A DNA stretch of 64,000 bases, from the NCBI GenBank assembly GCA_900109895.1, contig FOBR01000009.1, positions 62,001-126,000 on the forward strand, in the 5' to 3' direction. Within the stretch, counting starts at the first letter, position 1. Every line of letters starts with the position of its first letter. The notes beneath the pieces are model-generated. The model was given only the letters and a program-made list of their open reading frames with translations, was not told the DNA's origin and made no database searches. The stretch comes from a bacterium A37T11. Its GTDB lineage: Bacteria; Bacteroidota; Bacteroidia; Sphingobacteriales; Sphingobacteriaceae. The position numbers and the translations under genes were made by a program. Of this stretch, positions 44,941-52,470 are shown in pieces.

Positions 44941-46722
44941 ATGATGACTCATTTAGATAGATTACAAGCCCTCCGCAGGATAATGAGCGAACACCAAATC
45001 GCTGCGTATGTAATACCCTCTTCCGATCCGCATATAAGTGAATACCTGCCCGACCGCTACAGGGGTATATCCTGGCTAAGCGGATTTACAGGGTCAGCCG
45101 GTACCTTGGTGATCACCGATAGCTTTGCAGGTCTTTGGACAGACTCACGGTATTTTGTACAGGCTATCTCGCAACTTAAGGGAACGGGATTTGAACTGGT
45201 CAGGCTCAAGTCTCAAGGGGTGGCCGAATACGCCAATTGGCTGGCAGAAACACTTCCGGACGGCAGCGTGATCGCGTTTGATGGACAGCTTATCTCGGTT
45301 TCTGTGGCCCAATCAATCATTGATGCGGTAAAATACAGGGATATTCGTCTGGAGGGCAATGTCGATCTGTTGGATAAATTATGGAATGACCGTCCATCTT
45401 TGCCGACGGCAAAGGCCCGTTTGCTGCCCTTAAGCATCAGCGGAAAGTCTACGGCCGATAAATTGGCCGACGTAAGAGCAGTCATGGAGCGGCATGGGGC
45501 AGACAGGCACTTGATCTCTACCCTTGACGATATTGCTTGGTTGTTTAACATCCGCGGCAACGATGTGAACTGCAATCCTGTAGTGCTGGCTTTTGCGTTT
45601 ATCGGCCCAACATCCGCATTCTTATTTATTGATCTGCAGAAGCTCAGCCCTGAAGAAAAAGATGAATTAGCCCAGCAAGGGGTCCAGGTTAGTGCTTATG
45701 ACACATTGCCGGCTGCGCTGGAAGGCCTTCACCAGGAACATACGGTACTGATGGATCCTAAACGCACGTGCTATCAGCTGTATCATTCATTCCCCGAGGG
45801 TGTCAAGCTGATCGTAGACATCAACCCAACTACCCTATTTAAGGCCATTAAAAATGAGACGGAAATTGTACACAGCCGCCAAACCATGATTCACGATGGT
45901 GTGGCATTGACCCGTTTTTTTAAATGGCTCGAAGATAGTTTAGCTCACGAAATTATTACAGAAATTTCTCTGGCTGATAAACTACGTTCATTCAGGGCTG
46001 AGCAACCCGGATTTCTGGGAGAAAGTTTTGACACGATAGCGGGATATAAAGCTCACGGCGCATTGCCGCATTATAAGGCTACTGTAGATAGCAATAGCAC
46101 GCTGCAACCCGATGGGCTTTTGCTCATCGACTCAGGTGGACAATACGAAAGTGGTACGACAGACATCACCCGCGTAGTATCGTTGGGCAACCTCACCGAT
46201 GCCGAACGCACCGATTATACACTGGTACTAAAAGCCATGATTGAAGGTTGCAGCACCATATATCCGCAGGGAAGCCGCGGATACCAGATTGATGCCATCA
46301 CGCGCAAACCGCTCTGGGATCATTTAAAGAACTATGGACATGGCACCGGTCATGGGGTAGGATTCGCATTAAATGTGCACGAAGGTCCACAAGTGTTTAA
46401 CGCGGCCCCTGTCGATGTGCTTATTCAGCCAGGCATGATCACTTCCATTGAGCCCGGACTCTATTTTGAAGGGCGCTATGGCATCCGTATCGAAAACCTG
46501 GTTCTCTCTATCGACCATGCAGTGAGCGAGAGCGGTACATTTTTAGCTTTCGAAGCCCTTACGTTGTGCTACATCGATACCAGCCTCATCGATAAAACCT
46601 TGTTGTCCCAGTCGCAAATCCACTGGCTGAACCGGTATCATCAAACGGTGTATGAAAAACTATCGCCCTACCTCAACGAAGAAGAACAAACTTGGTTAAA
46701 GAACAAAACAACTGCTTTATAA
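44941..46722 (+). CDS. Xaa-Pro aminopeptidase (aminopeptidase P, three-domain type)
   Basis: A 593-residue cytoplasmic metallopeptidase removing N-terminal residues before proline. Two N-terminal creatinase-like domains (VIPSSDPHISEYLPDRYRGISWLSGFTGSAG; STLDDIAWLFNIRGNDVNCNPV) precede the catalytic pita-bread fold. The metal ligands are visible: DSGGQYESGTTDITR (two Asp), GHGTGHGVGFALNVHEGP (His) and TSIEPGLYFEGRYGIRIEN (two Glu). The C-terminal 60 residues are the extension of the eukaryotic-type, long subclass. Transcribed alone; two ATGs (44941 and 44944) start it. Confidence 0.95.
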   Translation: MMTHLDRLQALRRIMSEHQIAAYVIPSSDPHISEYLPDRYRGISWLSGFTGSAGTLVITDSFAGLWTDSRYFVQAISQLKGTGFELVRLKSQGVAEYANWLAETLPDGSVIAFDGQLISVSVAQSIIDAVKYRDIRLEGNVDLLDKLWNDRPSLPTAKARLLPLSISGKSTADKLADVRAVMERHGADRHLISTLDDIAWLFNIRGNDVNCNPVVLAFAFIGPTSAFLFIDLQKLSPEEKDELAQQGVQVSAYDTLPAALEGLHQEHTVLMDPKRTCYQLYHSFPEGVKLIVDINPTTLFKAIKNETEIVHSRQTMIHDGVALTRFFKWLEDSLAHEIITEISLADKLRSFRAEQPGFLGESFDTIAGYKAHGALPHYKATVDSNSTLQPDGLLLIDSGGQYESGTTDITRVVSLGNLTDAERTDYTLVLKAMIEGCSTIYPQGSRGYQIDAITRKPLWDHLKNYGHGTGHGVGFALNVHEGPQVFNAAPVDVLIQPGMITSIEPGLYFEGRYGIRIENLVLSIDHAVSESGTFLAFEALTLCYIDTSLIDKTLLSQSQIHWLNRYHQTVYEKLSPYLNEEEQTWLKNKTTAL

Positions 46723-46726
46723 ATAT

Positions 46727-46861
46727 ATGAAGCTCGTGATTCCATATAAAAATCCAATTGCCCTTCTGCGGCTGGGAAAAACACTACATGATCCTCGGTC
46801 TCCCTTCGTTTTTTTCCCTATGCCGCATCAGGACAATCAGATTTTTATAATAACATTTTAA
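46727..46861 (+). CDS. Possible 44-residue open reading frame after aminopeptidase P
   Basis: ATG at 46727, 4 bp past the peptidase stop, opens a 44-codon frame (MKLVIPYKNPIALLRLGK at the start, ending IFIITF). It has no recognised motif. It would fit translational coupling to the peptidase, but a chance open frame of this length is common, and nothing else supports it. Confidence 0.2.
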   Translation: MKLVIPYKNPIALLRLGKTLHDPRSPFVFFPMPHQDNQIFIITF

Positions 46862-46878
46862 AAAATAGTAAATCGTAA

Positions 46879-47676
46879 ATGAACATTCCTCCTCCCCAAT
46901 CCACTCCTTCTGCGGCATTTGAAAGGCTGCTAACCATACTGAATACCCTGCGTATCGAATGCCCGTGGGACCGGAAGCAAACCATGTTGACGTTGCGGCA
47001 CTTGACCATTGAAGAGATGTATGAGCTGGCAGATGCCGTATTGGAGAATGACCTGGATGAGGTGAAAAAGGAACTAGGCGATTTAATGATGCATTTGGTA
47101 TTTTATGCAAAGATTGCGGATGAACAGCAAGCTTTTGATATCACCGATGTGCTCAACAGCGTCTGCGAAAAGCTAATCTCCCGCCACCCCCATATCTATG
47201 GCGATGTACAGGTGCGTGATGAGGAGGATGTGAAACGCAATTGGGAACAGTTGAAACTAAAAGAAGGGGCCAATAAATCGGTTCTGGGTGGGGTACCGAG
47301 TTCCTTACCGGCCTTAGTGAAGGCTTATCGAATACAAGACAAGGCTCGCGGGGTGGGTTTTGATTGGGAAGACAAGCGCCAGGTATGGGAGAAAGTGGAG
47401 GAGGAACTCCAGGAGTTTAAAGAAGAGTTTAATGTTGTTTCTTCCACAGCAATCGATGTGGAAAAGGCGGAGGCGGAATTTGGTGACCTACTGTTTTCGT
47501 TGGTGAACTATGCCCGTTTTATTGGCATAAATCCTGAAAATGCACTTGAACGTACTAATAAAAAATTCATATACCGTTTTAACTACCTGGAAAAACGGGC
47601 ACGGGAATTCGGAAAATCCTTACAGGATTTGACCTTGGCAGAAATGGATGTCTTTTGGAACGAGGCAAAAGGATGA
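46879..47676 (+). CDS. mazG: Nucleoside triphosphate pyrophosphohydrolase MazG
   Basis: A 265-residue protein with tandem all-alpha NTP pyrophosphohydrolase domains. The first contains CPWDRKQTMLTLRHLTIEEMYELADAVLENDLDEVKKELGDLM with the EExxE...ExxD metal residues. The second contains EKVEEELQEFKEEF and EAEFGDLLFSLVNYARF. It hydrolyses NTPs to NMPs and can clear abnormal nucleotides; E. coli MazG also lowers ppGpp, and the Rel/SpoT gene is elsewhere in this window. The methyltransferase gene starts within its stop codon (ATGA). Confidence 0.95.
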   Translation: MNIPPPQSTPSAAFERLLTILNTLRIECPWDRKQTMLTLRHLTIEEMYELADAVLENDLDEVKKELGDLMMHLVFYAKIADEQQAFDITDVLNSVCEKLISRHPHIYGDVQVRDEEDVKRNWEQLKLKEGANKSVLGGVPSSLPALVKAYRIQDKARGVGFDWEDKRQVWEKVEEELQEFKEEFNVVSSTAIDVEKAEAEFGDLLFSLVNYARFIGINPENALERTNKKFIYRFNYLEKRAREFGKSLQDLTLAEMDVFWNEAKG

Positions 47677-48401
47677 AAAAGGATGTATTTGGAGAGGCAT
47701 TAATGGATCATTTCCTGCAAAAGCCGCCTGAAAAATTAGTATTGCATACTAGCTATGACGAGGATGAGGAGATGCCGATCACTGAATTTTTCAGATCTTC
47801 GGATGAAATGGATGAGCTGGAAGATATTGCCCTGGCACTTTGCGACGGGACCGTTTTGGATGTCGGTGCCGGCGCTGGGACTCATAGTTTATTGCTGCAG
47901 GAAAAAGGCGTAACAGTTACAGCCCTTGAAATTTCGTCCTTGGCCTGCGACGTTATGAAACGTCGTGGCGTAAAGGATGTCAATCAAGCAGACATATTTT
48001 CATACTCTGGTTCTCGTTACGATACGCTATTGTTTCTCATGAACGGGATCGGCCTGGCAGGTTCCATTAATGGCTTCGTCCAACTACTCAGGCATTGCCA
48101 AATACTTCTTAAACCGAATGGGCAAATCCTGTTTGATTCGTCTGATATCAGTTACCTATATGCAGACGGCTTGCCAAAGCCTTCCGGCTATTTCGGCGAA
48201 ATCACTTATCAATATGAATACAAAGGTCATAAAGGTGCGCCATTTCAATGGTTATACCTTGATCAGGAAACCCTTATAAGCGTAGCACAGACCGAAGGAT
48301 GGGTGATACAGGTGGTTTTTGAAGATGAAAATGACCAGTACCTGACCAGGCTAAGCCGGCCTCAAACTACGGATCTTGACACGGTATCTGCGGTAAAGTG
48401 A
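47673..48401 (+). CDS. Class I SAM-dependent methyltransferase
   Basis: A 242-residue methyltransferase. I chose the ATG at 47673, which overlaps the mazG stop as ATGA; a start further upstream would read into mazG. Motif I VLDVGAGAGTHSLLLQEKG and post-motif VTALEISSLACDVMKRRGV are clear; TLLFLMNGIGLAGSINGFVQLL is motif IV-like. The substrate is unknown. The N-terminal 50 residues and the C-terminal strand region resemble small-molecule methyltransferases. The last 51 bp overlap the convergent MATE gene. Confidence 0.88.
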   Translation: MKKDVFGEALMDHFLQKPPEKLVLHTSYDEDEEMPITEFFRSSDEMDELEDIALALCDGTVLDVGAGAGTHSLLLQEKGVTVTALEISSLACDVMKRRGVKDVNQADIFSYSGSRYDTLLFLMNGIGLAGSINGFVQLLRHCQILLKPNGQILFDSSDISYLYADGLPKPSGYFGEITYQYEYKGHKGAPFQWLYLDQETLISVAQTEGWVIQVVFEDENDQYLTRLSRPQTTDLDTVSAVK

Positions 48402-49721
48402 TAAGGAGGAAGCTACCAAACCTACAGTAAGCCCATACCAAATGCCGCTAACGCCCAGACCAAATATGATGCCCAACACATACCCTAATGGAAGGCCAAT
48501 GATCCAATAAGCCACAAAGGCGATAACCGTGGGCTGGTTAACGTCTCCTGTTCCCCGCAGAATACCCAGTCCTACTACTTGCGTTCCGTCAAATAGTTGA
48601 AACAAGCCGGCAATAATAAGAAGGCTCGCAGCAATGTTTATCACTCGCTGGTCATCTGTAAAAATTCTGGGTAAAACATGATTAAATACGACAAACATAA
48701 GGGCCGTTATACACATAAAAGCCAATACAATATGGTAACTACTATTTGCTGACCGGTGAAGGCGATTAAAATTTTGTCTACCCAGGCTGTGCCCCGCTTT
48801 AATAGTCGCTGCCGATGCAATGCCACTCGCCATCATATAGGTTACCGATGATAGCTGGATAGCCACTTGATGGGCGGCTTGCTCTACGGCCCCAATGGTT
48901 CCTGCCAGCACAGCTGCCGCTGCAAATGCGCCCACTTCAAACACATATTGCATGGCTACGGGTGCCCCGATGCGTAAAATGCGCAAGGTTCTACGGACAT
49001 CTATAGTCCAGATGTTAAAAGCTAGGAGGTATTCTTTAAAATTAGCAGATCGGAACACATATACTCCCATTACTATGGCCATAAAACAACGGTCAAGCAG
49101 GGTACTATACCCTGCCCCACTTACGCCCATGGAAGGAATGCCAAACATCCCCCTAACTAATATCACGGCGAAAATAATATTGAATATATTTCCCCAAATG
49201 GTGATGTTCATGGCCTGCCTGGTAAATCCTAAACCTTCTGCAAATTGCTTAAAGGCCACAAAAACCATCAGCGGTAGAATGGACAGACTTAAAATAAAAA
49301 GATAAGGTTTAGCCTCGGCAACGACTGCCGGGTCTTGCCCCAAATGGCCAATCACTACCATGGATCCGAAATAGACCAGACCAAATAAAACCACCCCCGT
49401 GGCCACATTTAACAGCAAACTATTGGACAAAAGCTTGGCACATTCATCGTAATTTTTTCGGCCGTTTTCCTGTGCGATGAGCGGTGTGAGACCATAAGAA
49501 ATACCCAATCCAATAACCAGCACAATCATGAATACGCTATTGACCAAGGAAACGGCTGCCAGGGGAATTGTGCCCGCAAATTGGCCAACAATAACACTGT
49601 CGGCCATATGTACCAACGTTTGCCCCAACTGAGAAATAACCACCGGCCCGGCCAACGATAGGTTACTTAAATAATAAGGTTTATATTTTTTAAAAAAACC
49701 ACGCTTTGCCAAAATCAACAA
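48351..49721 (-). CDS. MATE-family multidrug efflux transporter
   Basis: A 456-residue membrane protein with about twelve hydrophobic segments. The N-terminal GPVVISQLGQTLVHMADSVIVGQF and the mirrored second half (IGAPVAMQYVFEVGAFAAAAVLAGTIG) show the internal duplication of MATE/NorM transporters, which export cationic drugs in exchange for Na+ or H+. Its 3' end overlaps the convergent methyltransferase gene by 51 bp, so a shared terminator is not visible and antisense effects are possible. The E2 gene lies 67 bp upstream on the same strand. Confidence 0.94.
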   Translation of the reverse strand: MLILAKRGFFKKYKPYYLSNLSLAGPVVISQLGQTLVHMADSVIVGQFAGTIPLAAVSLVNSVFMIVLVIGLGISYGLTPLIAQENGRKNYDECAKLLSNSLLLNVATGVVLFGLVYFGSMVVIGHLGQDPAVVAEAKPYLFILSLSILPLMVFVAFKQFAEGLGFTRQAMNITIWGNIFNIIFAVILVRGMFGIPSMGVSGAGYSTLLDRCFMAIVMGVYVFRSANFKEYLLAFNIWTIDVRRTLRILRIGAPVAMQYVFEVGAFAAAAVLAGTIGAVEQAAHQVAIQLSSVTYMMASGIASAATIKAGHSLGRQNFNRLHRSANSSYHIVLAFMCITALMFVVFNHVLPRIFTDDQRVINIAASLLIIAGLFQLFDGTQVVGLGILRGTGDVNQPTVIAFVAYWIIGLPLGYVLGIIFGLGVSGIWYGLTVGLVASSLSLYRRYRVKIRSLRPA

Positions 49722-49788
49722 TCCCTTTGTCTAAAATAGTCCTACAAAGGTAGGGAACTTAAATGTAAGTTGGAATTTCGGAGGATAA

Positions 49789-51066
49789 TCAATATTCTCT
49801 GTTCGGGTTCCAATTTTCCAAATAATCTGCCACGCGTTTCAGGAAAGTGCCCCCCAGCGCACCGTCAACCACCCGATGGTCGTAAGACATTGAAAGGTAC
49901 ATCTTGTGCCTTACAGCTATAACATCCCCAAATTCGGTTTCGAGTACGGCCGGTTTTTTGGTAATGGTACCCACTGCCAGGATAGCTACTTGTGGTTGGT
50001 TAATGATGGGTGTGCCCATGATATTGCCAAAAGCGCCAATGTTGGTCAATGTAAATGTACCCTCCTGTATTTCATCGGGCCGCAATTTGTTTTGACGCGC
50101 CCGGCTAGCCAGGTCGTTTACGGCTTTAGTAATTCCGACCAGGTTAAGCTGATCGGCGTTTTTTATAACCGGAACAATCAGGTTGCCGGTTGGCAAGGCA
50201 GCAGCCATACCAATATTGATGTTTTTCTTTTTAATAATCTGGGTGCCGTTTACAGACACGTTCACCATTGGAAAATCGCGCAATGCCTTAGCAACTGCTT
50301 CAATAAAAAGCGGCGTAAATGTAATCTTGGTACCTTCTCTTTTTTCAAAATCGTCTTTGATTTTATTACGCCATTGCACAATATTGGTGACGTCTGCTTC
50401 CACAAAGGAGCATACATGCGGAGCCGTATGCATGCTGTACACCATGTGATCGGCAATAATTTTGCGCATTCGGTCCATCTCAATAATTTCATCGCCCGCA
50501 GCTATAACAGGTGGCGCAGGTTGTGTATTTTTAATTTGGGCCTGTGGTTCCGGCAGCGGTGGGGTGTAAATGATTTCGTGGGAAACCACTGTTTGAGATG
50601 GAGCAGAATTACTTAAAGAAGCGAGGTAATTTAACAAATCCTGTTTGGTAACACGCCCTTCAGCCCCTGTGCCTACTATTTTGTCCAACGCATCATCGCT
50701 AATCCCTTCTTCCGAAGCAATATTTTTTACCAATGGCGAATAAAAGCGTGCCGATTTTGTACCAGCCACGGTGGGTTGCGGCACATAAGGCACCTCGGTT
50801 TCGGCAGGCGATTCATGTTCGTCGCCTGCTATTTCAAGGACGGCAACCACATCCCCAATTTGTGCCACTTCATTTTCCTTAAAACGCTGTTCAATCAAAA
50901 CGCCTGCAAAAGGCGATGGCACATCCGAATCTACTTTGTCTGTTGCTATTTCCAACACGGCTTCATCAGCCTCTATCTGATCACCGGGTTGCTTAAGCCA
51001 TTTGATAATCGTCGCCTCCGATACACTCTCTCCCATTTTAGGAAGTTGCAAATTATATTTAGCCAT
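49789..51066 (-). CDS. 2-oxoacid dehydrogenase E2 (dihydrolipoamide acyltransferase)
   Basis: A 425-residue three-domain E2. I start at the ATG at 51066 (MAKYNLQLPKMGESVSEATI) rather than the upstream ATG, because the lipoyl domain begins there. Lipoylated K44 is in ATDKVDSD. A subunit-binding domain is at about 127-165 (FYSPLVKNIASEEGISDDAL). The catalytic domain ends with SYDHRVVDGALGG (His and Asp). A single lipoyl domain and the HMVYSMHTAPHV segment suit a branched-chain 2-oxoacid or pyruvate E2 of the Gram-positive-like branch. The E1 and E3 genes are not adjacent. Confidence 0.93.
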   Translation of the reverse strand: MAKYNLQLPKMGESVSEATIIKWLKQPGDQIEADEAVLEIATDKVDSDVPSPFAGVLIEQRFKENEVAQIGDVVAVLEIAGDEHESPAETEVPYVPQPTVAGTKSARFYSPLVKNIASEEGISDDALDKIVGTGAEGRVTKQDLLNYLASLSNSAPSQTVVSHEIIYTPPLPEPQAQIKNTQPAPPVIAAGDEIIEMDRMRKIIADHMVYSMHTAPHVCSFVEADVTNIVQWRNKIKDDFEKREGTKITFTPLFIEAVAKALRDFPMVNVSVNGTQIIKKKNINIGMAAALPTGNLIVPVIKNADQLNLVGITKAVNDLASRARQNKLRPDEIQEGTFTLTNIGAFGNIMGTPIINQPQVAILAVGTITKKPAVLETEFGDVIAVRHKMYLSMSYDHRVVDGALGGTFLKRVADYLENWNPNREY

Positions 51067-51182
51067 TTTTTTTTCAAACAATCAAACAGCGCAATTTAGG
51101 TAAAAAATTGCAGGTTAAAGAAATATCAAAATTTAATTTTGGTTTATACTTTTATAACAAATTATAAGTTTACAAAAACCAT

Positions 51183-52430
51183 TTAAACCAACGATTTCAT
51201 CAGTATACCCATAATCATTAAAAGCGCTGCAGTACTTGCGCGTTCTATGTTCACAAGCCTTAGTTGCCCAAATTGGTGGAGCTTGGCGACTGTTCCCTGC
51301 GGCCCCGCTACCGCAATCCAAACTGTGCCTACCGGCTTATCTGCTGTCCCACCGTCGGGCCCGGCGATACCGGTTACAGCAATCGCATAATCAGAATTAA
51401 ACTGTTTTTTGGCCCCGTTGGCCATTTCAAGCGCAGTTTGTTCACTTACCGCCCCAAAAGCTGCCAGTGTGATGTTGCTCACACCCAACAGCGCCGTCTT
51501 TAATTTATTGGAATAAGTAACGGCCCCACCGAGAAAAACGTCGCTGCTACCTGCAATACTGGTTAGCTGATGAGCAAGGTATCCTCCGGTACAACTTTCA
51601 GCCGTTGTAAGTGTGAGCCCTTTTGACCGCAGTTGATCCAACAACACAGCAGCTAAGTCTTTATCTTCGCGAGCCATAATGTGCAAAGGGATGCGTTGCA
51701 CAATCTGCTCTGCAATTTGGCTGGTTTCATCCTTGAGTCTTTCTACTTCATCCCCAACAGCCGTAAGGCGTAAACGTACCGTTCCTAGCTTCGGTAAATA
51801 GGCCAGCTTTATGTGCGCCGGTAAGTTATCTTCAATATCAGCTATTTCCTGCGCCAAAAATGATTCGCCGATACCCCCGGTTAATAAGGTCTGATGCCAG
51901 ATGGCACTACGTCCGGGAAGGGCCGATAACCTGGGCAAAACCTGTTCAGTCATTAGGTGCTCCATTTCAAACGGCACCCCCGGCAGCACTACATAAATCT
52001 TTTCGTTGTGGCGTATCCACATACCCGGGGCAGTGCCTGCTGCATTAAATAGAACCTCCGCATTGTTTAATACATCTGCTTGACTTCTATTGACCTCCAG
52101 CATGGGGCGCTTACGCCGCTCAAAAAATCGTTGAACATGGTTCAGCACTTTTTCATCACGGTGTATCCCCGTATTAAAGTAAGTTGCCAAAGTGGCCTTA
52201 GTTAGGTCATCTTTGGTTGGTCCAAGCCCACCAGTCGTCAGGATAAGGTCTGCACGCGATGCAGCTTCTGCCAGGGCGGTTTGAATAGCCTCTGGGCTAT
52301 CGGCTACAGAACTTATCTGCTTAACGGCAATTCCAAGTTCATTCAGCCGTTTAGCTATCCATGCCGAATTGGTATCAATTATTTGCCCAATCAATATCTC
52401 GTCGCCAATCGTAATGAGTTCTGCCAACAT
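51183..52430 (-). CDS. cinA: CinA-family protein (competence/damage-inducible, nicotinamide nucleotide repair)
   Basis: A 415-residue two-domain protein. The N-terminal COG1058/MoCF-like domain (LITIGDEILIGQIIDTNSAWIAKRLNELG, LTTGGLGPTKDDLTK, LPGVPFEMEHL) acts as a pyrophosphatase on ADP-ribose or related nucleotides. The C-terminal CinA domain (TTAESCTGGYLAHQLTSIAGSS, VTGIAGPDGGTADKPVGTVWIAV) is the nicotinamide mononucleotide deamidase. Both are intact, as expected for the full-length bifunctional enzyme. It lies 40 bp downstream of the lptD-like gene. Confidence 0.94.
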   Translation of the reverse strand: MLAELITIGDEILIGQIIDTNSAWIAKRLNELGIAVKQISSVADSPEAIQTALAEAASRADLILTTGGLGPTKDDLTKATLATYFNTGIHRDEKVLNHVQRFFERRKRPMLEVNRSQADVLNNAEVLFNAAGTAPGMWIRHNEKIYVVLPGVPFEMEHLMTEQVLPRLSALPGRSAIWHQTLLTGGIGESFLAQEIADIEDNLPAHIKLAYLPKLGTVRLRLTAVGDEVERLKDETSQIAEQIVQRIPLHIMAREDKDLAAVLLDQLRSKGLTLTTAESCTGGYLAHQLTSIAGSSDVFLGGAVTYSNKLKTALLGVSNITLAAFGAVSEQTALEMANGAKKQFNSDYAIAVTGIAGPDGGTADKPVGTVWIAVAGPQGTVAKLHQFGQLRLVNIERASTAALLMIMGILMKSLV

Positions 52431-52470
52431 TATTTTAAGTCAAGTTTGTATCTTGTAAAACCTAGAATTC

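Noticed and set aside
46879-48401. mazG plus methyltransferase as a phage-defence pair
   Set aside because: MazG here is the full-length tandem-domain housekeeping enzyme and the methyltransferase is of the small-molecule type; no toxin or nuclease is linked.
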